Assembly: GCF_902502825.2 (NCBI RefSeq)
Contig: NZ_LR723670.1
Coordinates: 2,666,001-2,730,000 of the forward strand
Direction of reading: 5' to 3'
DNA from: Pseudorhizobium flavum
GTDB lineage: Bacteria > Pseudomonadota > Alphaproteobacteria > Rhizobiales > Rhizobiaceae
DNA length: 64,000 bases
The position numbers and the translations under genes are program-made. Below the pieces are notes generated by a model. The model was not told the DNA's origin and did not search any database. It saw nothing but the letters and a program-made list of their open reading frames with translations. Shown here piece by piece: positions 28,555 to 37,864 of the stretch (position 1 is the stretch's first letter; each line of letters starts with the position of its first letter).

Positions 28555-29007
28555 TTACTGCTCCTGTTCCTGCAGGGTGACGAGCCCGAGATTCTTGAAG
28601 CCGGCAGCCGAAATGCGCGCCATCACCTTCATGACGACGCCGTAAGCCGCAGCGGTATCTCCGCGCACATAGATGCGCTCGTTGTATCCGGTAGTGGCAA
28701 TGGCCTCGAGCTTCGGCACGACCTCGTCGAGAGCGATCGCGGTCTCCTGGAGATAGATCTCGCCCGCGGGATTGACGGAGACGGTGATCGGCTGCGTGTC
28801 GGCGTTCATCGCCTTCGCCTGCGTTTCCGGCAGGTCGATTGGCACGCCGACCGTCATCATCGGTGCCGCGACCATGAAGATGATCAGGAGCACAAGCATG
28901 ACGTCGACGAGAGGCGTGACGTTGATCTCACTCACCAGGCCATTCTTGCGTCCGCCGCGCCTTCTGCGCCCGCCACCACCACCCTTGGCTCCTACCGACA
29001 TACCCAT
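28555..29007 (-). CDS. tolR: Tol-Pal membrane protein TolR
   Basis: 150 residues with a basic Gly/Arg-rich start, one transmembrane helix carrying the proton-path aspartate ([14 protein letters not shown], Asp35), and a periplasmic ExbD/TolR domain. With TolQ it forms the proton-driven motor. The first 22 residues ([13 protein letters not shown]) are more basic than in most homologues. Confidence 0.96.
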   Translation of the reverse strand: MGMSVGAKGGGGGRRRRGGRKNGLVSEINVTPLVDVMLVLLIIFMVAAPMMTVGVPIDLPETQAKAMNADTQPITVSVNPAGEIYLQETAIALDEVVPKLEAIATTGYNERIYVRGDTAAAYGVVMKVMARISAAGFKNLGLVTLQEQEQ

Positions 29008-29028
29008 GGACGTGTCTCCTTCGGCCGC

Positions 29029-29748
29029 TTACTGAGCCGCAGCGCGGGGCTGCAGCTTCTCGTCGATCTGCCGCGACAGGATGGCCGAGAACTCGTCGGC
29101 AAAGCCTTCCATGCGACCGGTGAGCTTGCCAGCCTCGGCGGAGAACTTGTTGTAGGCGATGACAGCGGGGATAGCCGCCACGAGACCGATCGCCGTTGCG
29201 AGAAGCGCTTCGGCAATACCCGGCGCAACGACGGCGAGGTTGGTCGACTTTGAGCCGGCGATAGCCTGGAAAGAGGTCATGATGCCGACGACGGTACCGA
29301 AGAGGCCGATGAACGGCGCAGCCGATCCGATCGTCGCCAGCGAGCCGAGGCGGGACTCGTAGGTTTCGCTCTCGCGCGCCATGGTCACGTCCATGGCCCG
29401 GTCGATACGCATCTGCAGGCCGATCGGGGAGCGCGCACCGCGCTCGAAGCTCTTCTTCCACTCACGCATGGCGGCGACGAAGATGGCGGCAAGGCCGCCG
29501 TTCTGCCGCTCGGCAAGTGTCCGGTAGAGCTCTTCCAGCGACTGGCCGGACCAGAACACCTGCTCGAACTGGTCGAACTGGCGCTTGGCTTTGCTGTAGC
29601 TGACATACTTGTCAATGACGATCGCCCAGGTCCAGACCGAGGCTCCGAGGAGACCGATCATGACCAGCTTGACGACGAAACCCGCCTGCATGAACAGCGC
29701 CCAGAGACTGACGTCGTGGGTCGCTGCCGCCAAACCTACCTCTTCCAT
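29029..29748 (-). CDS. tolQ: Tol-Pal membrane protein TolQ
   Basis: 239 residues of the MotA/TolQ/ExbB family with three helices; the pore-lining regions are [20 protein letters not shown] and [22 protein letters not shown]. First gene of tolQRAB. The 231-bp gap before it (29749-29979) contains the promoter; I see no gene there. Confidence 0.97.
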   Translation of the reverse strand: MEEVGLAAATHDVSLWALFMQAGFVVKLVMIGLLGASVWTWAIVIDKYVSYSKAKRQFDQFEQVFWSGQSLEELYRTLAERQNGGLAAIFVAAMREWKKSFERGARSPIGLQMRIDRAMDVTMARESETYESRLGSLATIGSAAPFIGLFGTVVGIMTSFQAIAGSKSTNLAVVAPGIAEALLATAIGLVAAIPAVIAYNKFSAEAGKLTGRMEGFADEFSAILSRQIDEKLQPRAAAQ

Positions 29749-29979
29749 CTATCCAATATCCCCGAATCCAAACGCCCGGCACGGGACCGGGCGGGTTCAA
29801 AAGCGCTCTCGCGAAAAACCATGGTCGCTGGTTGCGCTCTACCCCAAGGTGCCCTGAGCTTTCAGCATGGCTTTTCGCTTTCAAATTTGGTCAAAGGAAG
29901 GCGTGCGTTGCACAACTTCCTCGCGTTTCAGTAAGCGCTCATTATGGTTAAGGATCGGTTACCGGAGATCAATAGCGAC

Positions 29980-30429
29980 CTAGTTCGATGACTGCAGAAA
30001 CTTCTCCGCCACGCTTTCCGGCAACCGCCTCGGACGGCCATGCCGGTTGATCACCGCAATTGCCACCTTTGCGGCGATCAGCAACGTGTCTCCGCGGCGG
30101 ATTTCCTGGCTGAGAACCATCTTGGCGCCGCCAGCCTTTTCCGTCGTCGTCAGGATGGTCAGGGCATCGTCCATCTTCGCCGGCATCTTGAAGTCGATCT
30201 CCATCCGGTGAACGACGAAGACCAGCCCCTCCTCGTCCGCCGCGAGAAGATCGCTCTGCTGGCAGCCGAGGCATCGCAGATAGTCTGTCCGTCCCCGTTC
30301 CAGGAAATGCAGGTAGCGGGCATGGTAGACGAGCCCAGAGAAATCCGTGTCCTCATAGTAGACCCGCTGGACCAGCCGGTGCCCGGTCTTGGTCAACTGC
30401 CCCGAAAGAAGAAAAACCTCGTCTGTCAT
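29980..30429 (-). CDS. ybgC: Tol-Pal-associated acyl-CoA thioesterase YbgC
   Basis: About 149 residues of hot-dog fold with the catalytic-aspartate motif YYEDTDFSGLVYHARYLHF. YbgC hydrolyses short or long acyl-CoA/ACP and is usually encoded just before tolQ. Two ATGs are possible: 30435 has AAGG only 2 bases away, so 30429, with the same AAGG at 8 bases, is preferred. Divergent from sqdB. Confidence 0.92.
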   Translation of the reverse strand: MTDEVFLLSGQLTKTGHRLVQRVYYEDTDFSGLVYHARYLHFLERGRTDYLRCLGCQQSDLLAADEEGLVFVVHRMEIDFKMPAKMDDALTILTTTEKAGGAKMVLSQEIRRGDTLLIAAKVAIAVINRHGRPRRLPESVAEKFLQSSN

Positions 30430-30551
30430 AGTCATGCCTTAGTGGATCGACGTGATGCCCCGATGGCCGTCGGGCCGTTGGGGAGGTATTGTGTTCCTGT
30501 CACAAATCCGCCCTATCTGGAACCCGGACGGACAACCAGCGGAGTTGATTC

Positions 30552-31772
30552 ATGAAGATTGCAGTGCTTGGTGGTGATGGTTTCGTCGGCTGGCCGACCT
30601 CCCTCCACCTTTCCGACGCGGGCCACGAAATCCACATCCTCGACAACCTCTCACGCCGCTGGATCGACACGGAACTGGGCGTTCAGTCGCTGACGCCGAT
30701 GGATTCCATCCAGGAGCGGACGCGGGTCTGGCATGCGGAGACGGGACGACGCATCCACTTCCACCTGATCGACCTCGCCAAGGACTACGAACTGCTGAAG
30801 GGCTGGCTCGCCAGGCATCGTCCGGACGCCATCATCCACTTCGCCGAGCAGCGCGCCGCGCCCTACTCCATGAAGAGCGACCGCCACAAGAACTACACGG
30901 TCAACAACAACGTCAACGCGACGCACAACCTGCTGAACGCCATGGTGGAACTCGATCTCGACGCCCACCTCGTCCATCTCGGGACCATGGGCGTCTACGG
31001 ATATTCCACCGTCGGCGCGGCGATTCCCGAAGGTTACCTGCCGGTCGGCATCGAAACCATGGACGGCCGTACGGTCAGCCAGGAGATCCTCTACCCGAGC
31101 AATCCGGGCTCCATCTACCACATGACGAAATGCCTGGATCAGCAGCTCTTCGCCTTCTACGCCAAGAACGACGGCCTGAGGATCACTGACCTGCACCAGG
31201 GGATCGTCTGGGGCACCCATACCGAACAGACGCGCCGCCATGCACAGCTCGTCAACCGCTTCGACTATGACGGCGACTACGGCACCGTGCTGAACCGCTT
31301 CCTCATCCAGGCAGCGATCGGCTATCCCCTGACGGTACATGGCACCGGCGGCCAGACCCGCGCCTTCATCCACATCCAGGATTCCGTCCGCTGCATCGAG
31401 ATCGCCCTGAAGAACCCGCCCCAGGGCGGTGGCCGCGTCGAGATCTTCAACCAGATGACCGAGACCCATCGGGTGCGTGACCTCGCCGAGATGGTCTCGC
31501 GAATGGCCGGAGCGCAGATCGCCTGGTTGCCGAACCCCCGCAAGGAAGCGCCGGAAAACGACCTTGTGGTGAAGAACGAGAAGTTCCTGAACCTCGGGCT
31601 TGCGCCGACGACGCTCGGCGAAGGGCTGCTTGAAGAGATCGTCGACGTGGCGAAGAAGTTCGCCTATCGCGTCGACCGCTCCCGGGTCCCGGCTGTCTCC
31701 GCCTGGACCAGGGACATCGCCGCCAAGGTCGAGCACGATCCGGAGGGCAAGCGGCTGAAGTCGGTGTCCTGA
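30552..31772 (+). CDS. sqdB: UDP-sulfoquinovose synthase
   Basis: 406 residues of an extended short-chain dehydrogenase: NAD motif GGDGFVG (8-13), active-site Thr145 (GTMGVYGY) and Tyr189-x3-Lys193 (YHMTK). It makes UDP-sulfoquinovose from UDP-glucose and sulfite, the head-group donor for sulfolipid SQDG. It starts the sqdB-sqdD-sqdC operon; the next gene overlaps its stop by one base. Confidence 0.96.
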   Translation: MKIAVLGGDGFVGWPTSLHLSDAGHEIHILDNLSRRWIDTELGVQSLTPMDSIQERTRVWHAETGRRIHFHLIDLAKDYELLKGWLARHRPDAIIHFAEQRAAPYSMKSDRHKNYTVNNNVNATHNLLNAMVELDLDAHLVHLGTMGVYGYSTVGAAIPEGYLPVGIETMDGRTVSQEILYPSNPGSIYHMTKCLDQQLFAFYAKNDGLRITDLHQGIVWGTHTEQTRRHAQLVNRFDYDGDYGTVLNRFLIQAAIGYPLTVHGTGGQTRAFIHIQDSVRCIEIALKNPPQGGGRVEIFNQMTETHRVRDLAEMVSRMAGAQIAWLPNPRKEAPENDLVVKNEKFLNLGLAPTTLGEGLLEEIVDVAKKFAYRVDRSRVPAVSAWTRDIAAKVEHDPEGKRLKSVS

Positions 31773-32629
31773 TGACCGAGCGACCTGGAGCGGATACTCG
31801 CGCCGCCCCTCCCCGCACCGGGCGGGCCTTCGTTACCCTGGTCACCAATGCCGATTACGCTCTCGGTGCGAAGGTGCTGGCGCAGTCGCTGCGTCTCACC
31901 GCGACGTCCGCAGACATCGTCGTCCTGCATACCGCAGGCGTGGACGCAACCACGCTCGCGCCTCTGGAGGCTCTGGAATGCCGGCTTGTGGAGGTTGACC
32001 ACCTGCCGCTGTCGGACGCGTTCAACGCCCGCCATGCCCGCAAGGCGGTCCATGGCGCAGCGCCCTTCTCCAAGGGCCGAAAGCCCGACTTCCATACGCC
32101 GCTCGACAACTTCTGCAAGCTACGCCTCTGGCAACTCACGCAGTATGAGACCTGCGTCTTCATCGACGCCGACGCACTTGTGCTGCGCAATATCGACAGG
32201 CTGTTCGACTATCCGCAATTCTCGGCAGCCCCGAATGTCTATGAGGGTCTTGCAGACTTCCACAGGCTGAACTCCGGCGTCTTCGTTGCCAGGCCTTCCG
32301 CTGAGACCTTCGGGCGCATGCTGGAGCGGCTGGATGAGCAGGACGCCTTCTGGCAGCGTACCGACCAGACCTTTCTCGAGACATTCTTTCCGGACTGGCA
32401 CGGCCTGCCCGTCTTCATGAACATGCTGCAATATGTCTGGTTCAACCTGCCGGAACTGTGGGACTGGAACAGCATCTCGATCCTGCATTACCAGTACGAG
32501 AAGCCGTGGGAGGAGAACCATCCGAAGGCGGAGAGGCTCCGGCCGCTGATCGAGCTCTGGAACTTCGTTCACCGGAACGGAAAGCTCCCGGATCTTTCGA
32601 CCCTCCCACGACCGGGGTCAGCCGGATGA
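31772..32629 (+). CDS. sqdD: Glycogenin-like glycosyltransferase SqdD
   Basis: 285 residues of GT8 type: an N-terminal Rossmann part (FVTLVTNADYALGAKVL) and the metal-binding DxD at Asp132-Ala-Asp134 (CVFIDADALVL). In rhizobia and Rhodobacter sqdD is required for sulfolipid synthesis and is thought to transfer sulfoquinovose. Its end overlaps the start of sqdC by four bases (ATGA). Confidence 0.88.
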   Translation: MTERPGADTRAAPPRTGRAFVTLVTNADYALGAKVLAQSLRLTATSADIVVLHTAGVDATTLAPLEALECRLVEVDHLPLSDAFNARHARKAVHGAAPFSKGRKPDFHTPLDNFCKLRLWQLTQYETCVFIDADALVLRNIDRLFDYPQFSAAPNVYEGLADFHRLNSGVFVARPSAETFGRMLERLDEQDAFWQRTDQTFLETFFPDWHGLPVFMNMLQYVWFNLPELWDWNSISILHYQYEKPWEENHPKAERLRPLIELWNFVHRNGKLPDLSTLPRPGSAG

Positions 32630-33531
32630 GGGTGCTGGTCTCCGGCGGCGCCGGCCTCGTCGGCCGCTATATCGTCAACGGGCTGCAGGGCGCGGGACAC
32701 GAGGTCGTGGTGGGCGGCCGGACCGCCCCACCGCCGGACTGGTTCTTTCATACGGTCCCGTTCGTGCCGTTGTCACTGGATCCCGATCTCGACCAGCAAG
32801 CCGCGTTCGCCGGCATCGATGCGTTCGTTCATGCCGCCTTCGACCATCTGCCCGGCCGATATCGTGGCGGCGAAGGTGGCGATCCCGAGCGCTTTCGCCG
32901 GCTCAACCTTGAAGCCAGCATCCGTCTTTTCGAGGAAGCCAAGGCAGCCGGCATTCGGCGGACAATTTTTCTCTCCAGCCGTGCCGTCTATGACGGCATT
33001 CCCCCCGGCCAGAAACTCGACGAAGACGCGTATCTCTCCCCGACGTCGCTCTACGGGCAGGTCAAGCTGGAGGCAGAACGGGCGCTAGCACGCCTCGATG
33101 GGCCCGGCTTCGTCACCTCCAGCCTGCGCTTGACCGGCGTCTATGGCGAGCTTCGTCCGAACAAATGGGATGACCTGATTGCCAACTACCTCGCGGGAAG
33201 AGCGGTCTTCCCGCGCGCCGGTAGCGAAGTGCATGGGCAAGACGTCGCGCAGGCGGTGCGCCTGATGATCGAATCCGACGCGAACCTCGTCCGCGGCGCC
33301 TTCAACATATCCGACATCGTCACCGATACCCGTGCAATCCTGGAGCCGATCCAGCACATCACAGGCTCCATCCACCCATTGCCGCGGGAGGCCGAGACCG
33401 CACAGGTCGCTGTAATGTCAACAGACCGAATCCGCAGCCTCGGCTGGGAGCCCGGCGGATTCGCCCTTCTTGCTGCAACGGCCGAAAAGCTCGCAAGGGG
33501 CTATCTCGGACCGAACGCTACCGCTTCTTGA
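32626..33531 (+). CDS. sqdC: SqdC-type NAD-dependent epimerase/reductase
   Basis: 301 residues of extended SDR fold: GGAGLVG (7-13), Ser117/118 and Tyr143-x3-Lys147 (YGQVK). It is the third sulfolipid gene of the operon; in Rhodobacter sqdC loss leads to build-up of sulfoquinovosyl dihydroxyacetone, suggesting a reductase step. The start at 32626 overlaps sqdD; the longer frame from 32458 lies inside it. Its 3' end overlaps the convergent DUF2945 gene by 14 bp. Confidence 0.85.
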   Translation: MRVLVSGGAGLVGRYIVNGLQGAGHEVVVGGRTAPPPDWFFHTVPFVPLSLDPDLDQQAAFAGIDAFVHAAFDHLPGRYRGGEGGDPERFRRLNLEASIRLFEEAKAAGIRRTIFLSSRAVYDGIPPGQKLDEDAYLSPTSLYGQVKLEAERALARLDGPGFVTSSLRLTGVYGELRPNKWDDLIANYLAGRAVFPRAGSEVHGQDVAQAVRLMIESDANLVRGAFNISDIVTDTRAILEPIQHITGSIHPLPREAETAQVAVMSTDRIRSLGWEPGGFALLAATAEKLARGYLGPNATAS

Positions 33532-33733
33532 GTTCCGACTGGCTCTTCAGCGCCCGGTCGCCGTCCTCCTGCTTGATCAGGAAGGCCGGCTCTTCCTCGT
33601 TCGCCTTGCGCTTCACCTTTGTGCCCTTGATGGTGCGCTCGACGTCGCTCGTAAACTTCTGATCCGCCTTGCCCTGGGCCTTGTTGGCACCCCACGTCCA
33701 CTCGACGTCGTCGCCCTTGTTGATCTTCGCCAT
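33518..33733 (-). CDS. DUF2945 (HVA1 family) small protein
   Basis: 71 residues, very charged, of the DUF2945/hypervirulence-associated Tudor-like family (KGDDVEWTWGANKAQGK, then VKRKANEEEPAFLIKQEDG). Homologues are common in soil bacteria, often as stress genes, without a known reaction. GGGAG stands before the ATG. A general-stress promoter match lies 25-50 bp upstream inside the neighbouring gene. Confidence 0.85.
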   Translation of the reverse strand: MAKINKGDDVEWTWGANKAQGKADQKFTSDVERTIKGTKVKRKANEEEPAFLIKQEDGDRALKSQSELKKR

Positions 33734-33758
33734 CTCGTTCTCCCTGTTGCGACGGCGA

Positions 33759-33783
33759 AACTGCTAGGAGGATCACTCGTTCC
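33759..33783 (-). promoter_or_regulatory. EcfG/RpoE2-type promoter of the DUF2945 gene
   Basis: On the minus strand GGAAC (33779-33783), 16 bp, then AGTT (33759-33762). The alphaproteobacterial general-stress consensus is GGAAC-N16/17-CGTT, so one base differs. It starts within the end of the phosphoesterase gene and is well spaced for the DUF2945 ATG. Confidence 0.5.
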
Positions 33784-34678
33784 CAAGTTCCAGAAGAACA
33801 AGCTCAGGTCGGTTACCGATGCGAACGGGAATGGCGGAGCACCCCAGGCCGCGGGAGACCACAAGATGACATCTTCCCTTCTGATAGACGCCCCCGGGAT
33901 AGAGTGCGGATCCCGGCGAGGCAGAAAATGGCCGCCAGCCGAAGAGATTGATCTGACCGCCATGCGTGTGGCCGCTCACTGTAAGCGCGACCCTGTCATC
34001 CACGGCGTTGAAGATGTCCGGCTCGTGCGCCAGCAGTATCACGGGCTCACTGCCCGCGACCTGAGCCAGCGTCGCCTGCAGGTCATCGACACCCTTCATA
34101 TGCGGTCGGCCGAATTCCGCGCTGGGCAGTAGTGCCATCTGGTCTCCCAGGCCGGCCAGCCAGAAGCGCTTCCCGTCCTTCTCGATTGGCACTGCACGAT
34201 TGATGTGCACCATCACCCCTGAGCCTTCCAGTGCACGCACTACGAGCGGCACCATCGTCGGATCCTGCTGGAACGCGCTATCCTCCCAGTAGTCGTGGTT
34301 GCCAAGAACCGCATGCACGCCCAGAGGTGCTGCGAGGCTTCTTAGCGCGGGAGCCCATTCTGATCGTGCAAGGTGATCGGTGCTGAGCGTCATTCCCGAA
34401 AGGTAGTCACCCAGCAGAAGGATGATATCAGGTTTCAGATCCAGGGCTTGAGCGCAGATTGCCTCGATCCGGCGGCGATCCATCCAGGGTTCACACGCAT
34501 GGATGTCGGCAACGACGCAAGCACGCAGCCGGAGACCTTCCGGCCACCCATTCGGCGTCAGCCGGTACTGTTCGATGCGGGGCCGCGCCAGTACTTCAGT
34601 AAAAGGATATGCAACGGCCGCTGCCAGGCCCGCCAGCCCCGCACCGGCCAGCTTCAGCAAGCTTCGGCGCGTGAGCAA
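33773..34678 (-). CDS. Metallophosphoesterase (YaeI/calcineurin-like)
   Basis: 301 residues beginning at TTG 34678, right after the ruvB stop. The start RRSLLKLAGAGLAG resembles a twin-arginine or signal-anchor segment. The metal motifs DIHA, GDYLSG, GNHDYWE, HEPD and GHTHGGQ of calcineurin-like phosphoesterases are all present. Homologues hydrolyse nucleotides, UDP-diacylglucosamine-like substrates or phosphodiesters; the substrate here is unknown. It is probably translated by coupling to ruvB. Confidence 0.85.
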   Translation of the reverse strand: MLTRRSLLKLAGAGLAGLAAAVAYPFTEVLARPRIEQYRLTPNGWPEGLRLRACVVADIHACEPWMDRRRIEAICAQALDLKPDIILLLGDYLSGMTLSTDHLARSEWAPALRSLAAPLGVHAVLGNHDYWEDSAFQQDPTMVPLVVRALEGSGVMVHINRAVPIEKDGKRFWLAGLGDQMALLPSAEFGRPHMKGVDDLQATLAQVAGSEPVILLAHEPDIFNAVDDRVALTVSGHTHGGQINLFGWRPFSASPGSALYPGGVYQKGRCHLVVSRGLGCSAIPVRIGNRPELVLLELGNE

Positions 34679-35722
34679 CTATTCATCCTCGAGCGTCAGG
34701 CGGAATTGTGCTGTCTCAAGGTCCTTTGGCGGCTGCAGGCCGAGATGCTTCCAGGCGGTCGCGGTCAGGACGCGCCCGCGCGGCGTGCGCTGGATGAAGC
34801 CCTGCTGTATCATGTAGGGTTCGATGATGTCCTCGATCGCGTCGCGCGGTTCGGAGAGGCCGGCAGCAATGGTCTCGATGCCGACCGGACCGCCGCCGAA
34901 GTTCATCGCGATCATCGTCAGATAGCGGTTGTCGAGCTGGTCGAGGCCGCGAGTGTCGACGAGCAGCCGCGTCAGTGCCTCGTCAGCGATCTCCCGTGTC
35001 ACCGCCTCGGCCCGCGCCACCTCGGCAAAGTCGCGAACGCGCCGCAGCAGCCGACCGGCAATGCGCGGCGTTCCACGGGCACGGCGGGCGATCTCGCGTG
35101 CGCCGTCATCGGTCATCGGCAGGTTCATCAGCCGCGCTCCACGGCGCACGATGAGTTCCAGTTCCTCGACCGTATAGAAGGCGAGCCGGACGGGAATGCC
35201 GAACCGGTCGCGCAACGGCGTGGTGAGCAGCCCGAGACGGGTGGTCGCCGCGACGAGGGTAAATTTCGAGAGGTCGATCTTCACCGAACGGGCGGCGGGT
35301 CCTTCGCCGATGATCAGGTCGAGCTGGAAATCCTCCATGGCCGGATAGAGGATTTCCTCCACCGCCGGGTTGAGCCGGTGGATCTCGTCGATGAAGAGCA
35401 CGTCCCGCTCCTCGAGATTGGTCAGGAGCGCTGCGAGGTCGCCGGCCTTCGCGATCACCGGGCCGGAGGTCGAGCGGAAGTTGACGCCCAGTTCCTTTGC
35501 CATGATCTGCGCCAGCGTCGTCTTGCCGAGGCCTGGCGGCCCGACGAAGAGGACATGGTCGAGCGCCTCGCCACGGTTCTTCGCCGCCTCGATGAAAACC
35601 TTGAGATTGGCCCGCGCCTCCGCCTGGCCCGTGAACTCCTCCAGAGACTGCGGGCGCAGCGTCGTGTCCAGGTCTTCGCCCCGCTTTTCCGGCGATATGA
35701 GGCGGGCGGCATCACTCATCAT
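34679..35722 (-). CDS. ruvB: Holliday junction branch-migration helicase RuvB
   Basis: 347 residues of AAA+ helicase: Walker [10 protein letters not shown], Walker B LFIDEIH, arginine-finger region and winged-helix C-terminus ([18 protein letters not shown]). With RuvA it drives branch migration. Start at 35722 or the next ATG. It follows ruvA on the same strand. Confidence 0.97.
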   Translation of the reverse strand: MMSDAARLISPEKRGEDLDTTLRPQSLEEFTGQAEARANLKVFIEAAKNRGEALDHVLFVGPPGLGKTTLAQIMAKELGVNFRSTSGPVIAKAGDLAALLTNLEERDVLFIDEIHRLNPAVEEILYPAMEDFQLDLIIGEGPAARSVKIDLSKFTLVAATTRLGLLTTPLRDRFGIPVRLAFYTVEELELIVRRGARLMNLPMTDDGAREIARRARGTPRIAGRLLRRVRDFAEVARAEAVTREIADEALTRLLVDTRGLDQLDNRYLTMIAMNFGGGPVGIETIAAGLSEPRDAIEDIIEPYMIQQGFIQRTPRGRVLTATAWKHLGLQPPKDLETAQFRLTLEDE

Positions 35723-35791
35723 TCATGTCCGTCAGAAACTCCTGGCCGATCCATACACGAAGGCGGCAGACTTGGCACCCGCACAGAACTC

Positions 35792-36409
35792 TCACCGCGC
35801 CAGTTCCTTGAGCCCCAGCCTGATCAGCTTTGCGCTGTCTGCCCCCTCGCCCGCTGTCTTCAACGCGGCGGCAACGGCATTGGCGGCCTGGTCGCGGGAA
35901 TAGCCGAGATTTGTGAGTGCCGACACGGCATCGGCCACTGGCGCGGAGGCCACGCCCTCTCCCAATTCCTGCTTCAGGCCGATATTCGCGACGGCCTCGC
36001 CGCCGAATGCAGGCGCCTTGTTCTTCAGTTCGGTGACGATCCTGACCGCCACCTTGGGTCCTACGCCCGGCGCCCGCGACACGGCCGTCTTGTCCTGCAG
36101 CGCAATGGCGTTCGCCAGTTCCGACGGCGTCAGCGTCGAAAGCACGGCGAGCGCCACCTTGGCGCCCACGCCCTGCACGCTCTGGAGCAGGTTAAACCAC
36201 TCCCGCTCCAGCGCCGACAGGAAGCCGAACAGCTTCAACTGGTCCTCACGGACATAGGTCTCGATGAACAGCACCACCGCCTCGCCGGCTGCCCCCATCC
36301 GGGAAAGGGTGCGCGACGAGCAGAATGCCTCGTAGCAGACGCCATGCACATCCACGAGCACATAGTCGTCGCCGATCTCGTCGATGGTGCCTTTGAGCTT
36401 GCCGATCAT
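35792..36409 (-). CDS. ruvA: Holliday junction DNA-binding protein RuvA
   Basis: 205 residues: an OB-fold N-terminus, helix-hairpin-helix motifs ([31 protein letters not shown]) and a C-terminal UBA-like domain that touches RuvB. The start is 13 bases after the vapC stop and shows a poor ribosome site (CCCCC), so translation may depend on the inserted toxin gene. Confidence 0.96.
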   Translation of the reverse strand: MIGKLKGTIDEIGDDYVLVDVHGVCYEAFCSSRTLSRMGAAGEAVVLFIETYVREDQLKLFGFLSALEREWFNLLQSVQGVGAKVALAVLSTLTPSELANAIALQDKTAVSRAPGVGPKVAVRIVTELKNKAPAFGGEAVANIGLKQELGEGVASAPVADAVSALTNLGYSRDQAANAVAAALKTAGEGADSAKLIRLGLKELAR

Positions 36410-36422
36410 GGGGGTTCGTCCG

Positions 36423-36839
36423 TTACAGGGGATGGGAGTCGGGGGTGATGAGGCGAACGTCGGGAAAGTAGCGGCGATAGCCCTTCGGATCGCGCGTGAC
36501 GATGGAATAACCGCGAATCAGGGCGTGCGCCCCGATCAGGAAGTCCGGCAGCACTCGCTCCCGCGCTCCGCCAGCCTGCCGGTACGCGCCGAACGCCGCA
36601 CCGGCCGCGAAGGCGGCGGCCCACGGCAAGCCCTCGCGCCGGAATTCCTCCGCCGGCAGCAACGCTTCAACCTCGTTCATATCGCGATAGCGCACGGAGA
36701 ATTCGGCATAGATGATCGGATTAATGATCAGCGGCACCCGACCTGCGAGCTTCGCGAGCGCTCCGCGCGACCACTCGAGCCAGACCGGGTCGCGTACGGC
36801 GATATCGACGAAGATGTTGGTGTCGACCAGAACGGCCAT
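36423..36839 (-). CDS. VapC-type PIN-domain toxin
   Basis: 138 residues with the four acidic PIN residues visible: Asp6 (LVDTNIF), Glu46 (YAEFS), Asp99 ([10 protein letters not shown]) and Asp117 (VTRDPKGY). VapC toxins cut tRNAs or rRNA in a Mg2+-dependent way and are neutralised by the cognate VapB. The gene starts one base after the antitoxin stop. It lies between ruvC and ruvA, where rhizobial ruv loci usually have nothing. Confidence 0.9.
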   Translation of the reverse strand: MAVLVDTNIFVDIAVRDPVWLEWSRGALAKLAGRVPLIINPIIYAEFSVRYRDMNEVEALLPAEEFRREGLPWAAAFAAGAAFGAYRQAGGARERVLPDFLIGAHALIRGYSIVTRDPKGYRRYFPDVRLITPDSHPL

Positions 36840-36840
36840 T

Positions 36841-37092
36841 TCAACGGTCTCTCGTCATACCCATCAGGGCGTCCGCATCGATAGACGGATCCCCGGTCCC
36901 TTCGAGACGCCGCAGCGTCGCCATGAAGCCGTCAAGCCGCTGCCGCTCCTGCTCGTGCAACGGATCGTTCTTTGGCGCGACAACCAGCTTGCCGTTCTCG
37001 ACGGTGAAGACCACTTCGGAATTCGGTTCGATGCCAACCAGTTCCCGCAGATCCCGCGGAATGGTGACCTGTCCCTTCGACGTCACGCGCAT
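36841..37092 (-). CDS. VapB-type AbrB/MazE-fold antitoxin
   Basis: 83 residues with an N-terminal swapped-hairpin AbrB domain (RVTSKGQVTIPRDLRELVGI) and a charged C-terminus that should wrap the toxin. It represses its own operon; a perfect palindrome lies 16 bp before the start. It precedes vapC in the usual order. Confidence 0.9.
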   Translation of the reverse strand: MRVTSKGQVTIPRDLRELVGIEPNSEVVFTVENGKLVVAPKNDPLHEQERQRLDGFMATLRRLEGTGDPSIDADALMGMTRDR

Positions 37093-37107
37093 GTTCGTGC
37101 TCCTGAT

Positions 37108-37128
37108 CGGTAATACTTACTATTACCG
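37108..37128 (-). promoter_or_regulatory. Palindromic operator of the vapBC pair
   Basis: Eight-base arms CGGTAATA (37108-37115) and TATTACCG (37121-37128) around a 5-base centre, ending 15 bases before the antitoxin ATG. Position and symmetry fit an AbrB-type autoregulatory site. Confidence 0.65.
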
Positions 37129-37150
37129 ACGGAACAAGTCAAGAACATGA

Positions 37151-37663
37151 TCAAGCGGTCGCCAGCACCTTCCGCATGCGGTCACCGCCGCGATTGTGGG
37201 CGTGGCAGATGGCGATCGCGAGCGCATCCGCCGCGTCGTTCCCCACGAAGGTAGCTTTCGGCATCAGGATCTTCAGCATCATGTGGATCTGCTGCTTCTC
37301 ACCATGCCCCACCCCGATCACGGCCTTCTTGACGGCGTTGGGGGCATATTCAGACACCCGCAAACCCGCCCGTGCCGGAACAAGCATCACCACACCCCGC
37401 GCCTGCCCAAGCTTCAGCGTTGCAACCGCGTCCTTGTTGACGAAGGTCTGCTCCACCGCCGCCTCGTCGGGCTGATAGGCATGCACAACCTCGGCCAGCC
37501 CGTCATGCAACTGGCACAGGCGTGAGGCGAGATCCATGTCGCCGTCCGACGTCACCGTGCCGGATGCGACGAAACGAAGACTGTTGCCAAGCGTTTCGAT
37601 GATGCCCCAGCCTGTTCGCCTGAGGCCGGGGTCGATGCCGATGATGCGAATCGTGTCTGTCAT
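37151..37663 (-). CDS. ruvC: Holliday junction resolvase RuvC
   Basis: 170 residues of RNase H fold. The first catalytic aspartate is Asp11 ([12 protein letters not shown]); the later acidic residues are in AAVEQTFVN and [13 protein letters not shown]. It cuts Holliday junctions. Its stop is 58 bp before vapB, so the toxin-antitoxin promoter sits directly after ruvC. Confidence 0.97.
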   Translation of the reverse strand: MTDTIRIIGIDPGLRRTGWGIIETLGNSLRFVASGTVTSDGDMDLASRLCQLHDGLAEVVHAYQPDEAAVEQTFVNKDAVATLKLGQARGVVMLVPARAGLRVSEYAPNAVKKAVIGVGHGEKQQIHMMLKILMPKATFVGNDAADALAIAICHAHNRGGDRMRKVLATA

Positions 37664-37864
37664 GGCCGCAATCCTAGGGCTGGAGCATCAGCATTGCCAC
37701 GCAAAATGTGAACAAAACAAAAACTGCGGATGATCCAAACGCGGAACGGCCGTTAACCATATTGGCCAAGTTCGGTGCAAAAGACCCGCCTTGCATGCAA
37801 CACTCTTCCTCATGGTGAATTAGCTCGCCAGAACATGCGCATACGGAATCATGAGGAGGCCGAC

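Noticed and set aside
34373..36448. 691-codon plus-strand frame across ruvA and ruvB
   Set aside because: It spans two clear genes and the gap between them on the opposite strand; composition is that of a shadow.
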